Source: CAVVSD01 sp963750895
GTDB taxonomy: Bacteria; Actinomycetota; Thermoleophilia; Solirubrobacterales; Solirubrobacteraceae
DNA: 64,000 bases
Assembly (NCBI GenBank): GCA_963750895.1
Contig: CAVVSD010000006.1
Location: 1,426,001 to 1,490,000 of the forward strand
Direction: 5' to 3'
The notes under the pieces were generated by a model. It ran no database searches and was not told where the DNA came from. It saw only the letters and a program-made list of their open reading frames with translations. Below are positions 1 through 8,973 of the stretch, one piece after another. The number at the start of each line of letters is the position of its first letter. Position 1 is the stretch's first letter. The position numbers and the translations under genes are program-made.

Positions 1-168
1 GAACTTCAGCCCGGCCGCCTGCAGCGCGTAGGCCACCCGGTGCGCGAGCAGCGCCTGCACGCCCGGCCACACGACGAGGATCTCCGTCGTCGACACCCCG
101 CGGGCGGCGGGATCGCGCTCCCGCGCCACCGCGACGTCCTGGCGGACCTCGCGTACCACGCCGAACAT
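1..168 (-). CDS. cysE: Serine O-acetyltransferase, N-terminal part (cut by window edge)
   Basis: The first 56 codons of a gene that runs off the left edge of the window. The product begins MFGVVREVRQDVAVARERDP and continues into a helical stretch (WPGVQALLAHRVAYALQAAG), which is the characteristic amino-terminal helical region of serine acetyltransferases. This enzyme makes O-acetylserine from serine and acetyl-CoA in the cytoplasm. The hexapeptide acetyltransferase core lies outside the window. The start ATG lies 20 bases after the corrected stop of cysK on the same strand. The next step of cysteine synthesis is therefore encoded immediately upstream, and the two are likely co-transcribed. 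Identification rests on the helical N-terminus plus the cysK linkage. Confidence 0.85.
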   Translation of the reverse strand, partial: MFGVVREVRQDVAVARERDPAARGVSTTEILVVWPGVQALLAHRVAYALQAAGLKF

Positions 169-188
169 GCTCACGAGCCTAGACCCAC

Positions 189-1114
189 TCAGGGGTCCGG
201 CGCGAAGAAGGGCGTGGACACGTAGCGCTCGCCCGAGTCCGGCAGCACCACGGCGATGCGCTTGCCCTGCATCTCGGCCGCTTGGCGACCTCGAGTGCGC
301 CCCAGAGGGCCGCGCCGCACGACAGGCCGACGAGGACGCCCTCCGTGCGCGCACACCGGCGCGCCGTCTCGATCGCCGCCTCGTCGGGGATCGGGATGAT
401 CTCGTCCAGGATGTCGCGGTTGAGCACGGGCGGCACGAAGCCCGCACCGATCCCCTGGATCTTGTGCGGGCCGGCCGCGCGGCCGGAGAGCACGGCGGAG
501 CTCGCGGGCTCCACGGCGACGACCCGGCAGTCCGGGTTGCGCTCCTTGAGCACCTCGCCGGCGCCGGTGATCGTCCCGCCCGTCCCGACCCCCGCGACGA
601 ACACGTCGACCTGGCCGTCGAGCGCGTCCCAGATCTCGGGGCCGGTCGTGCGGCGGTGGATCTCCGGGTTCGCCGGGTTGGAGAACTGGTCCGGGAGGAA
701 CACGTCGTCGCGGGTCGCCATCGCCCGGGCGGCGTCGACCGCCTCGGTCATGCCGCCCATCGACTCGGTGATCTCGACCCGCGCGCCGTAGAGCCGCAGC
801 AGGCCCTCGCGCTCACGGCTCATCCCCTGCGGGAGCGTGAGGACGAGGTCGTAGCCCTTCGCGGCGCAGACGAACGCGAGCGCGATGCCGGTGTTGCCGC
901 TCGTCGCCTCGACGATCGTCGTCTTCCCCGGCTCGATGCGCCCTTCGGCCTCGGCCGCCTCGATCATCGCGACGCCGATCCGGTCCTTGACGCTGCCGCC
1001 GGGGTTGAACGCCTCGAGCTTGCCGAACAGCCCGACCCCCTCGGGGGCGAGCCGCGCGAGCTCCACCATCGGCGTTCCCCCGACCTGGTCGGCGATGTTC
1101 GATGAGACGGTCAT
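189..1114 (-). CDS. cysK: Cysteine synthase A (O-acetylserine sulfhydrylase), one frameshift
   Basis: PLP-dependent enzyme that converts O-acetylserine and sulfide to cysteine. The start is MTVSSNIADQVGGTP. The PLP lysine is in NPGGSVKDR (about K43), the substrate loop TSGNTG is near residue 71, and the phosphate-binding GTGGTITG is near residue 177. The frame is clean until about residue 278, where it breaks in the G/C run at about 276-280. Restoring one missing base there gives the usual ending (AVVLPDSGERYVSTPFF...) and a stop at 189-191. As written, the reading frame runs into nonsense residues and stops near 179. A break in so conserved a gene is more likely a sequence error than decay. 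cysE follows on the same strand, a classical pairing. Confidence 0.93.
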
Positions 1115-1197
1115 GGGGAGCGACGCCTATTGACGGCGCCGGCTCGACCGGCGACCCGGAAAGTGTGCGGATGCACATGACCGGGCGCCGGGTGGCG

Positions 1198-2220
1198 TCA
1201 GGCGGTGATCGAGAGCTTCTTGGCGAGCCAGTCGAGGATGGGCTGGAGTGCCTCGCGGTTGTTCTTCTCGAGCATCATCCCGTGCCCGTTGCCGCGGACG
1301 CCGGCGTCGGGGAGCGTGATGTACTCGATGTCGCAGCCGCACGCCTTCACGTACTCGTACGTGTGCGGGTCGATCTGGGTGAAGATCGACGACTCCGAGG
1401 TCATCATCAGGATCGGGAACTTCGAGAGGTTCACGAGCTTGCGCTGCGTGCCGTCCTGCAGCTCGGCCGGATCGGCGACCGGCGGGTCGTACTCGAGGGG
1501 CAGGTCGGTCGGCCCGTACTCGAGGGAGACGCCCATGTCCGGATTGCTCAGGAACGGCGGGCCGAGGACCTCGATCTGCACGAGCGCGGCGATCTTGTCG
1601 GGGCGCGCCTCGGCGGCGAGCCAGCCGGCGGGGCCGCCGGCGGAGTGGCTGAGCAGCACCGCGGGGCCGATCTTGTCGAGCAGCTGCGCGAGGCGGTCCT
1701 GCTCGAGGCGGTGGGCCTCGCGCATGTCGACGAGCATCGGGCCGGTGCCGGCCATGAACTGGTCGAGCACGTCGTCGGGATCCGGCGACCCCGGCCACTG
1801 GGTGTGCGCCTCGATGCCGGGCGGATAGGCCATCGGCCCGGTCGTGCCGCCGGCGAAGAGCCCGGAGGCGAACTCGTAGGAGAACGGCGGGCCCATCGGG
1901 CCGAGCACGTCGGGGTGCAGCGGGGCACGGCCGTGACCGGGGCGGTCGACGGCGTAGACGGCCCAGCCGTCCTGCACGAGCTGCGGCCACCAGCCCGGGC
2001 GGCCGTCCGGCGTCCCGAGGTAGTCGGTGCCCTGGCCGCCGCCGCCGTGGACGAGGATGATCGGCACGGGCTGGGTGACGGTCTCGGGCGCCTCCCACTC
2101 GACGTACATCGCGCCGCGGTTCGTGTGACCGACCGGCGTCTCGATGCGCTCGTCGACCCCGACCCAGAAGAACCCTCGCCGGGAGGCGATCACCTCGCCC
2201 TGCTCGTGCGGTGCGGCCAT
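1198..2220 (-). CDS. Alpha/beta-hydrolase, esterase-713-like
   Basis: A 340-residue single-domain alpha/beta hydrolase with no signal peptide. The oxyanion-hole segment is VHGGGGQGTDYLG (about 58-70). The nucleophile elbow is SHSAGG with Ser about 193. The likely catalytic His lies in GNGHGMMLE near residue 310. The pattern of a glycine-rich oxyanion stretch followed by TPDGRPGW recalls the bacterial esterase 713 family, but the natural substrate cannot be read from sequence. A purine-rich ribosome site (GAGGAGAGG) precedes the ATG. It stands alone between cysK and a GST gene, with about 58 bases to the latter. Confidence 0.8.
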   Translation of the reverse strand: MAAPHEQGEVIASRRGFFWVGVDERIETPVGHTNRGAMYVEWEAPETVTQPVPIILVHGGGGQGTDYLGTPDGRPGWWPQLVQDGWAVYAVDRPGHGRAPLHPDVLGPMGPPFSYEFASGLFAGGTTGPMAYPPGIEAHTQWPGSPDPDDVLDQFMAGTGPMLVDMREAHRLEQDRLAQLLDKIGPAVLLSHSAGGPAGWLAAEARPDKIAALVQIEVLGPPFLSNPDMGVSLEYGPTDLPLEYDPPVADPAELQDGTQRKLVNLSKFPILMMTSESSIFTQIDPHTYEYVKACGCDIEYITLPDAGVRGNGHGMMLEKNNREALQPILDWLAKKLSITA

Positions 2221-2278
2221 GCGGTACCTCTCCTCGTCACGTGGTTGAGGCGGCGCATGTTAGAGCCGCGGGCCGTGC

Positions 2279-2935
2279 CTAGAACTCGACCTCGAGCTCG
2301 CTGACCTCCTCGGCCTCCCTGGCCGCGGCCTCGATCCACTCGACCACGTCCGGCAGGGCGAGAACGGTGTCGCAGTAGTCGGCGCACGGCTCCTCGAGCG
2401 CGATGTCGTAGGTCGCGAAGCGGGTGCACACGGGCGCGTACATCGCGTCGGCGACGGTGGGCGTCGCCCCGAAGAGGAACGGGCCGCCGTAGGTGTCCAG
2501 GCACTCCGCCCAGATCGACTGGATGCGCTCGATGTCCGCCTGCGCGCCGGCGTAGACGCGGAAGCCGGGATGGTGGGCGCGGATGTCCATCGGCAGCGCC
2601 GCGCGCATGTTCGCGAAGCCCGCGTGCATCTCGCCCGAGATGGACCGGCAGTGCGCGCGGGCACCCTGGTCGGACGGCAGCAGGCCGGCGTCGGGGCGCA
2701 GCTCGTGCAGGTACTCGGCGATCGCCAGCGTGTCCCACACGGCGACGTCGCCGTGCACGAGGCGAGGCGTGAGCACCGACGGCGACAGGAGCAGCAGCTC
2801 CGCACGCGCGGACGCGTCGTCGACGGACAGCTTCTCGACCTCGACGTCCAGGCCGGCGAAGCGGCACAACAGCCACCCGCGGAGGGACCACGCGCCGTAG
2901 TTGCGGCTGATGATCGTGAGGGTCGCGTCGGGCAC
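2279..2935 (-). CDS. Glutathione S-transferase family protein
   Basis: A 218-residue protein with a thioredoxin-like N-terminal domain and an all-helical C-terminal domain. The N-terminal motif NYGAWSLRGWLL (about 12-23) matches the Ser-containing active-site region of GSTs, and the domain closes with the VWDTLAIAEYL segment typical of the glutathione-binding fold. Residues 90-218 form the helical domain. The start is GTG with a GGAGG ribosome site about ten bases upstream. Many actinobacteria lack glutathione, so the true thiol partner is uncertain. The alpha/beta hydrolase gene follows on the same strand, and the PHA depolymerase gene is divergent. Confidence 0.8.
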   Translation of the reverse strand: MPDATLTIISRNYGAWSLRGWLLCRFAGLDVEVEKLSVDDASARAELLLLSPSVLTPRLVHGDVAVWDTLAIAEYLHELRPDAGLLPSDQGARAHCRSISGEMHAGFANMRAALPMDIRAHHPGFRVYAGAQADIERIQSIWAECLDTYGGPFLFGATPTVADAMYAPVCTRFATYDIALEEPCADYCDTVLALPDVVEWIEAAAREAEEVSELEVEF

Positions 2936-3046
2936 GGCAGGGTCACCTCCGGTTGAACCGCTCGTGACCCGGCGAGCGTGAGGACACGTCCGATGCTACA
3001 GGTGGCCGCCCGAGCGGTCGACTACGCTGATCAGGGTTCCTGACGC

Positions 3047-4265
3047 ATGCTCTACGCGGCCTATCAAGCGCAGTCCGATCTCATGGCGCCCTTCCGGATC
3101 GCGTCGTCGGTCCTGGCGGATGCGATCCCCCATCTGCCGCGCAGCCTGTCGGACCTCCCGCTCGTCCGCCGCACGGCCGCGACCGCCGAGCTCGTGTCCC
3201 TCTGGGGCCTCTCGCACTCGCGTCCCGCGTTCGGCATCGACAGCGCGCTCGTCGGGGGCGAGGAGGTCGCGGTCACGGAGCGCGCGGCCCACGTCACCCC
3301 GTTCGGCACGCTTCTGCACTTCAAGAAGGACTCCGACGTCGCCCAGCCGCCGGTCCTGCTCGTCGCGCCCATGTCGGGGCACTTCTCCACATTGCTGCGC
3401 GCGACCGTGCGGACGATGCTCCCCGAGCACGACGTCTACCTGACCGACTGGCACAACGCGCGCGAGGTCCCCGTCTCCGCCGGCGCGTTCGGCCTCGACG
3501 GCTACACGGACCACCTCATCGAGTTCCTCCGCGTGATCGGCCCGGGCGCGCACATGATCGCCGTCTGCCAGCCGTGCGTGCAGGCGCTGGCCGCCACCGC
3601 GCTCATGGCGGAGGACGACGATCCCGCCCGGCCGCGCAGCCTGACGCTCATGGCGGGCCCCGTCGACGGGCGCATCAACCCGACCGAGGTCAACTGCCTG
3701 GCCGGTCGAGCACCCGCTCGAGTGGTTCGAGGGGAACGTCATCTCGACCGTCCCGATGCGCTTCCGTGGCGCCGGCCGCCGCGTCTACCCCGGCTTCGTG
3801 CAGCTCTGGTCGTTCATGAGCATGAGCCCGGAGCGCCACGTCACGGCGTTCGCAGGGATGTGGGACGACGTCGCCCGCGGCGACCTCGTGAAGGCCGTCC
3901 GGACGCGCGCCTTCTACGAGGAGTACTTCGCGGTCCTCGATCTGACGGCCGAGTTCTACCTCGAGACGATCGACAAGGTCTTCCAGCGCCACCAGCTCGC
4001 CAAGGGCGAGCTGGAGATCAACGGCCGGCGCATCGACCCCGCCGCGATCCGCGACGTCGCGCTGCTCACCGTCGAGGGCGAGCGGGACAACATCTGCGGG
4101 ATCGGGCAGACCTCGGCCGCGCACGCGCTGTGCACGTCGCTGCGCCCGAAGCAGCGACGTGAGCACCTCGCGCCCGGGGTCGGGCACTACGGCGTGTTCA
4201 GCGGCTCGCGCTGGGAGCGCGAGACCTATCCGCTGCTGCGCACGATGATCCTGGCCAACAGCTAG
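3047..4265 (+). CDS. phaZ: Intracellular polyhydroxyalkanoate depolymerase, one frameshift
   Basis: About 405 residues in two frames joined by one extra base (GCCGGTC, about 3702-3705). The first part contains VCQPCV (Cys about 174). This is the lipase-box-like motif in which Cys is the nucleophile in the Ralstonia-type intracellular PhaZ1 family. The second part contains the helical cap region (MSMSPERHVTAFAGMWDD), the acid region (TVEGERDNICGIGQT) and the histidine segment GVGHYGVFSGSRW. Such enzymes mobilise stored polyhydroxybutyrate. No signal peptide is seen, consistent with a cytoplasmic, granule-bound role. The TAG stop shares a CTAG with the convergent arginase-family gene. No PHA synthase lies in the window. 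Confidence 0.85.
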
Positions 4266-5167
4266 GGACCGGTCAGCGCGCCGGCGACCGTCGCCGCGAG
4301 CCGCTCGAGCCCGTCCGCGCCCTCCTCGGCGTGGTCGGGATTGCACTCCGTGATCGTGAGCCCCGCGAACCTCGGGGATCCCAGCAGCGCCCCGAGCGCG
4401 TCCATCGCGGTCGCGAACGGCAGACCCTCGTTGCGTCCCCAGTTCTCCGACAGCGGCATGTCCGTGAAGTCGATGACGTCGACGTCGAAGTGCACGAGCA
4501 GCCGGTCGCACCGCCCCTCCATCCGCGCCAGCGCCCGCGTCGCGGCCTCGATCGCGTCCGCTTCGACCTCGCCGACGGGGATCGCCGCGATCCCGAGCGC
4601 GTCGATCGCGTCGCGCTCGAACGACGTCGCCTGGTCGGGACCCCATCCGAAGAGCAGCACGTCCCCGGGCTCGAGCAACGGCGTGCGTGAGCCCGCCGCC
4701 GCGAGCTCGGCCTCGGCCCCCTCGACGCCGAGCACGTGGGCCATGCCCATCCAGTCCATCGCGCCCTCGGGGACGCTCGAGGGGACGTTCAGATCGGCGT
4801 GCGTGTCGAAGTAGACGAGGCCGACGCGCTCGCCGGTCGCCACGTGCGCCGCGATCGTCCCGATGCCGACGGTGCAGTCCCCGCCGAGGACGATCGTCCG
4901 CTCGCCGGCGGCGATCGCCTCGCCCGCCCGGCGCGCCGTGTCCCGGACGATCTCGACGATCGCCGGGAGGTTCTGCGCGCGCGGACGCGCGCGGTCCGGA
5001 CGCCAGCGCCAGATCGCCCGATCGCCGTGATCGCGCACGTCGGCACCGCCGTCGCGGAGGCGCGAGACGAGCCCGGCATCACGCAGGGCCTTCGGCGCCT
5101 GCTCCTGTCCCGGCGCGAACGCCGCCGCGCTCGTCGGGACCCCGATGATGCCCAGCGGCTGGGCTAT
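4262..5167 (-). CDS. Arginase/agmatinase-family ureohydrolase, start codon unclear
   Basis: Metal-dependent ureohydrolase fold. Visible metal motifs are GGDCTVG, DTHADLN and HFDVDVIDFTD. The first usually reads GGDH, so a metal-ligand histidine is replaced by Cys, as in some arginase-like actinobacterial proteins. The first in-frame GTG (5038) would drop the N-terminal beta strand. Homology-like sequence (LGIIGVPTSAAAFAPGQEQ) continues upstream to about 5160, but no ATG, GTG or TTG lies in frame. The natural start would be the ATA at 5165-5167, overlapping the stop of the upstream DivIVA gene, or the start has been lost to an error. The substrate (arginine, agmatine, guanidino acid or formimidoylglutamate) cannot be assigned. 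Confidence 0.75.
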   Translation of the reverse strand: MAQPLGIIGVPTSAAAFAPGQEQAPKALRDAGLVSRLRDGGADVRDHGDRAIWRWRPDRARPRAQNLPAIVEIVRDTARRAGEAIAAGERTIVLGGDCTVGIGTIAAHVATGERVGLVYFDTHADLNVPSSVPEGAMDWMGMAHVLGVEGAEAELAAAGSRTPLLEPGDVLLFGWGPDQATSFERDAIDALGIAAIPVGEVEADAIEAATRALARMEGRCDRLLVHFDVDVIDFTDMPLSENWGRNEGLPFATAMDALGALLGSPRFAGLTITECNPDHAEEGADGLERLAATVAGALTGP

Positions 5168-5871
5168 CCGGTGGTCACCTCGGCCGGCTCGAGCGCCTCC
5201 GTCTTCTCCTCGGCGGGTGCCTTGGCGATGTTCGCCCGCTTACGGCGACCCTCGCTGTTGCGGGGCTCGGGCGCCGACCGCGTCGTGTGCTTGGAGATCG
5301 TCGAGAGCAGCTCGCTGCGCAGTCGCTCCATCTCGGCGACCGTGTCGTCGCGCTGCGTCTTGAGCTCGGCGACGACCGCCTCGGCGGCCGCGCGACGGCG
5401 GTCACCCTCCTCGACGGTCTTGCGCGCCTGCTCGGTGGCGGCGGCCTTCGTGCGCTGGGCCTCCTCCTCGGTCTTCGCGCGGAGGTTCGACGAGTACTCG
5501 TCGGCCTTCGTGCGCGTCGTCGTCGAGTAGTCGTCGGCCTTCGAACGGGTCGTCGACGAGTAGTCGTCGGCCTGGCGACGCGTGTCCTTCGCCGCGGCGT
5601 CGGCCTTCTGGCGCAGGTCGTCGCACTCGGCCTGGACCGTGCGCTTGAGCTCCTGCGACTCCTTCTCGGTCGTCAGCAGGATGTGCGCAGTCGACTTCCC
5701 GACCAGCTCCAGCTTGCGCTGCACGGCCTGATCGCCGAGCTCGTTCGCGGCGTCCGTCTCCAGCCACTCGGCGAGCGAGTCCAGGAAGCGGTCGACCTCG
5801 CGCTTGTCGTAACCGCGCCGGGTCATCGTGAACCCGCTCACGCGCAGCTGCTCGAAGTGCGTCCAATCCAT
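5164..5871 (-). CDS. DivIVA-domain coiled-coil protein with hendecad repeats
   Basis: A 235-residue protein. The N-terminal DivIVA domain shows the membrane-binding and crossed-coil signature FTMTRRGYDKREVDRFLDSL (about 14-33). It is followed by a long coiled coil. Residues about 97-140 hold four 11-residue repeats (QADDYSSTTRS, KADDYSTTTRT, KADEYSSNLRA, KTEEEAQRTKA), encoded by near-identical 33-bp DNA repeats. DivIVA proteins sit at negatively curved membrane and organise polar growth or division. This one may act as a scaffold, but its partners are unknown. The C-terminus is basic, then acidic. Its stop overlaps the start region of the arginase-family gene, so the two may be translationally coupled. 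Confidence 0.85.
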   Translation of the reverse strand: MDWTHFEQLRVSGFTMTRRGYDKREVDRFLDSLAEWLETDAANELGDQAVQRKLELVGKSTAHILLTTEKESQELKRTVQAECDDLRQKADAAAKDTRRQADDYSSTTRSKADDYSTTTRTKADEYSSNLRAKTEEEAQRTKAAATEQARKTVEEGDRRRAAAEAVVAELKTQRDDTVAEMERLRSELLSTISKHTTRSAPEPRNSEGRRKRANIAKAPAEEKTEALEPAEVTTG

Positions 5872-5951
5872 AGTTCCCTCGGCCTCCCTTGGTTGCTTTG
5901 GGGTCGGGAGATCCTAAGTCACGCCGGAATCCAGTCTGTCCGACCCTTCTG

Positions 5952-7079
5952 CTAGACGGCGACGTCCTCGTGGTCGCGGCGGATCGAGCCCTCCGCCTCG
6001 CGCAGCGGCACGCCGGAGCGTCCGGCCCGCGAGGCGACGATCTCGGCGAGCACCGCGATCGCGGTCTCCTCCACCGTCGAGGCGCCGATGTCCAGTCCGC
6101 ACGGGGCGTACACGCGCGCGATGTCGGCCTCCGTCGCCCCCGCCTCGCGGAGGCGCACCTCGCGGTCGGCGGTCGTCTTGCGGCTGCCGAGCGCGCCGAT
6201 GTAGCCGGCGTCGGTGGCGAACGCCGCGGTCAGCGCGGGGACGTCGAGCTTGGGATCGTGCGTGAAGACGAGCACCGCGTCGCGCGGGCCGAGCGTCATG
6301 CCCTCCAGCGCCTCGTCGGGCCAGGCCTCGATCGCATCGGAGTTCGACGTGAAGCGCGCCGAGGACAGGAACGCCTTGCGCGGGTCGGCGATCGTGACGC
6401 GGTAGCCGACGTTCTTGGCGAGCGGCGCGAGCGCGGACGCGAAGTCGATCGCCCCGAAGATCACCATGCGGGGCCGCTCGGCGTAGGCGGTGACGTGGAC
6501 GCGCAGGCCGGTGCCCAGCGACGCGCCGTCCTCGCCGAACGTGCGGATGGTCGTGCGCCCCTGCTGGATGAGGCCGCGGGCCTCGCCCTCGACGTTCTTC
6601 TCCAGCAGCGGGGGCCCGCCGAGCGAGCCGACGTGGCGCTCGCCGTCGACGAACAGCTTGCGGCCCGCGTGGTCGCCGTCCAGCAGCGTGGCGACGGCGG
6701 CCGGTCGCTCGTCGAGCACCGCCTCGAGCGCGGCGATCGTGACGTCGCGGGCGTCGTCGCGCAGCTCGTGGATGAAGACGTGGACGATGCCGCCGCACAT
6801 GAGGCCGACCGTGCCGGCGAGCTCGTCGGAGATCCCGTACGTGATGAGCTTCGGCGCGCCGCCGGACTCGATGATCTCCAGCGCCTCCTGCGCGACCGCG
6901 CTCTCGACGCACCCGCCGGTGATCGAGCCCTCGACGCTGCCGCCCTCGTCGATGTAGACGCTCGCGCCCACGTCGAGGGGCGCCGACCCGTCGACCGAGG
7001 CGAGCAGACCGGCTGCCACCCGCCGGCCCTCGCGCAGCCAGCCGATGACGGTGGCGGCGGTCTGCTGCTGCGTTCTCAT
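5952..7079 (-). CDS. XdhC/CoxI-family molybdoenzyme maturation protein
   Basis: A 375-residue protein. The XdhC/CoxI N-terminal domain contains GSITGGCVESAVAQEAL (about 52-68) and GLMCGGIVHVFIH. The Rossmann-like XdhC C-terminal domain contains MVIFGAIDFASALAPLAK, VTIADPRKAF, VLVFTHDPKLD and GYIGALGSRKT. Family members bind molybdenum cofactor and help sulfurate and insert it into xanthine-dehydrogenase-type hydroxylases. No molybdoenzyme subunits are adjacent, so the client is unknown. It is transcribed away from a MarR regulator gene 38 bases upstream, which might control it. Confidence 0.87.
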   Translation of the reverse strand: MRTQQQTAATVIGWLREGRRVAAGLLASVDGSAPLDVGASVYIDEGGSVEGSITGGCVESAVAQEALEIIESGGAPKLITYGISDELAGTVGLMCGGIVHVFIHELRDDARDVTIAALEAVLDERPAAVATLLDGDHAGRKLFVDGERHVGSLGGPPLLEKNVEGEARGLIQQGRTTIRTFGEDGASLGTGLRVHVTAYAERPRMVIFGAIDFASALAPLAKNVGYRVTIADPRKAFLSSARFTSNSDAIEAWPDEALEGMTLGPRDAVLVFTHDPKLDVPALTAAFATDAGYIGALGSRKTTADREVRLREAGATEADIARVYAPCGLDIGASTVEETAIAVLAEIVASRAGRSGVPLREAEGSIRRDHEDVAV

Positions 7080-7117
7080 GGTCCTAGGTTAGCCAGCGCC
7101 GTTGCTACGGTTGCGGC

Positions 7118-7552
7118 GTGGCCACGGCCCCCGGACCGTCCCTCGCCTACGTCATCGGGCGTGTGGATCAGGGCGTACGCCGCGAGATGCGCCGGCGGCT
7201 GGAGCCCTTCGGCCTGAGCGTCCCCGAGTACACGGCGCTCTCGATCCTCGCCGCCGTCCCGGGCCTCTCCAACGCGCAGCTCGCGCGCCGGTCGCTCATC
7301 ACGCCTCCGGCGATGCTCGAGGTGCTGGCGTCGCTGGAGCGGCGAGCGCTCGTGGAGCGCCACGCCGACCCGCAGCACGGCCGGATCCGCCGCGCGGAGC
7401 TGACCGAGGAGGGCACGCGGACGCTCAACGCGTCCTCACGCGAGATCGACCACCTCTCCGACCAGCTGCTGGCCGCCATCCCCGACGACGAGCGCGACGT
7501 GGTGCGCCGCGGGCTCGTCGCCGTGATGGATCGGTTGAGCGCCGGGCTCTAG
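7118..7552 (+). CDS. MarR-family transcriptional regulator
   Basis: A 144-residue winged-helix protein with a GTG start. The DNA-binding core runs about 45-105: LSNAQLARRSLITPPAMLEV is the helix-turn-helix, and HADPQHGRIRRAELTEEGT is the wing with its conserved D-x-R/G-R pattern. Helices at both ends (VIGRVDQGVRREMRRRLE and the C-terminal REIDHLSDQLL) form the dimer interface. Such regulators usually respond to phenolic or aromatic ligands. It is divergent from xdhC and convergent with an SDR gene. The short spacer to xdhC makes autoregulation plus xdhC control plausible, but no clear operator palindrome was found. Confidence 0.87.
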   Translation: MATAPGPSLAYVIGRVDQGVRREMRRRLEPFGLSVPEYTALSILAAVPGLSNAQLARRSLITPPAMLEVLASLERRALVERHADPQHGRIRRAELTEEGTRTLNASSREIDHLSDQLLAAIPDDERDVVRRGLVAVMDRLSAGL

Positions 7553-7553
7553 C

Positions 7554-8474
7554 TCAGGACGACAGGTCCAGCGGGGGCAGCGTCACGCCGAACGGCTGGA
7601 TGGCGCCGCCGAGCGTCGCCTCCCAGCTCTCGGCGATGTCGTCCGGGCTCCAGCCGCCGTCGCGCAGCGCGAAGGCGACCTCGCCGGAGTGCGACCACAT
7701 CGACAGCCGGTCGCCGCCGATGCCGATCGCCTGCCCGGTGATCCCCGCCGCCGCCTCGGAGGCCAGGAACACGATGAGCGACGCACTGTCCTCGGGCATG
7801 CCGACCGCGTGCGCCTGACGCACCTGGCGCGGCAGGCCCTCCCCCGCCTCGACACGCGCGACGAGCGGCTCGTAGACCGGGATGCTCGCCGTCATCGCCG
7901 TCCATGCGGTCGGGACGATCGCGTTGACCGTGATCTCCGCGCGCGCGAGCTCCATCGCCCACGTCTTGGCGAACGTCACGATCCCGGACTTCGCGGCCGC
8001 GTAGTTCGTCTGGCCGAAGTTGCCGCGCTGGCCCGCCGGAGATCCGACGACGATGATCCGGCCGCCCTCGCCCTGCTCGCGCATCTGGATCGCCGCGGCG
8101 CGCGCGCACGTGAACGTGCCGCGCAGGTGCGTGTGGATGACGAGGTCGAAGTCCTCGTCGCTCATCTTCCACAGGACGCGGTCACGCAGGACGCCCGCGT
8201 TGGTGATCATGGCGTCCAGGCGACCGTAGTCGCCCACTGCACGCGCGACGAGGGCCTCGGCCGTCGCCGTGTCGCCCACCGGGGCGATCTCGGCCACCGC
8301 GCGGCCGCCGGCGCCGGTGATCTCCGCCACGGTCTCGTCCGCCGCGTCGGAGTTCACGTCGTTGACCACCACGGACGCGCCCGCGGCCGCCAGTGCGATC
8401 GCGTACGCGCGACCGAGCCCCCGGCCGCTGCCGGTGACCACGGCGACCTTGCCGTCCAGGCTGACCGGGCTCAC
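7554..8474 (-). CDS. Short-chain dehydrogenase, hydroxyacyl-CoA dehydrogenase-like
   Basis: A classical SDR of about 306 residues. The cofactor motif is VTGSGRGLGRAYA near the N-terminus. NAGV is near residue 91 and the catalytic Tyr-x3-Lys is in TNYAAAKSG. The start is taken as the GTG at 8472-8474, which overlaps the TGA of the upstream maoC-like gene (GTGA). The frame stays open further upstream, but that reads through the neighbour. The C-terminal extension beyond residue 245 (DRLSMWSHSGEVAFALRDGGW) resembles the actinobacterial HSD17B4-like SDRs that partner MaoC hydratases in beta-oxidation of branched or ring acyl-CoAs. The exact substrate is unknown. Confidence 0.85.
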   Translation of the reverse strand: MSPVSLDGKVAVVTGSGRGLGRAYAIALAAAGASVVVNDVNSDAADETVAEITGAGGRAVAEIAPVGDTATAEALVARAVGDYGRLDAMITNAGVLRDRVLWKMSDEDFDLVIHTHLRGTFTCARAAAIQMREQGEGGRIIVVGSPAGQRGNFGQTNYAAAKSGIVTFAKTWAMELARAEITVNAIVPTAWTAMTASIPVYEPLVARVEAGEGLPRQVRQAHAVGMPEDSASLIVFLASEAAAGITGQAIGIGGDRLSMWSHSGEVAFALRDGGWSPDDIAESWEATLGGAIQPFGVTLPPLDLSS

Positions 8475-8950
8475 GTGAAGAACCGGAACAGGCACTCGGC
8501 GACGAGCGCGGGCTTGGGGGCGTCCTTGACCTCGATCGCGAAGGTCGCCTTCGCCTGCACCCCGCCCTTGACCTCGGACACCTCGGTCAGGACGCCGCTG
8601 CCGCGGAACTGCGCGCCCACCGGCAGCGGTGCCGGGAAGCGCACCTTGTCGGTGCCGTAGTTGATGCTCGCCTTCGCCCCCGTGACGTTCAGGAGCTGCT
8701 GCGAGATCGGGGCCAGCATCGACAGCGTCAGGAACCCGTGCGCGATGGTGCCGCCGAAGACGGTGTCCTTCGCGCGCTCGGGATCGACGTGGATGAAGTT
8801 GTGGTCATCGGTGACGTCGGCGAACTGGTTGACGCGATCCTGCGTCATCTCGCGCCACTCCGTGTGGCCCAGCTCCTCGCCGACGTGGGCGGCCAGGTCG
8901 GCGACGTCCGTCGTCAGACCCGCTCCCGCCGGACTCTCCTGGGTGCTCAT
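8471..8950 (-). CDS. MaoC-family enoyl-CoA hydratase
   Basis: A 159-residue hot-dog-fold protein. The hydratase-2 motif runs from DDHNFIHVDPERAKDTVFGG into IAHGFLTLSML (about 47-78), with the catalytic Asp and His of R-specific enoyl-CoA hydratases. The gene opens a two-gene operon with the downstream SDR (stop and start share GTGA). Together they could carry out the hydration and dehydrogenation steps of an acyl-CoA beta-oxidation route. A strong ribosome site (AGGAGG) and a well-formed promoter lie upstream. It is divergent from pobA. Confidence 0.88.
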   Translation of the reverse strand: MSTQESPAGAGLTTDVADLAAHVGEELGHTEWREMTQDRVNQFADVTDDHNFIHVDPERAKDTVFGGTIAHGFLTLSMLAPISQQLLNVTGAKASINYGTDKVRFPAPLPVGAQFRGSGVLTEVSEVKGGVQAKATFAIEVKDAPKPALVAECLFRFFT

Positions 8951-8973
8951 GGCTCCTCCTGTCGGGAGCGTTC

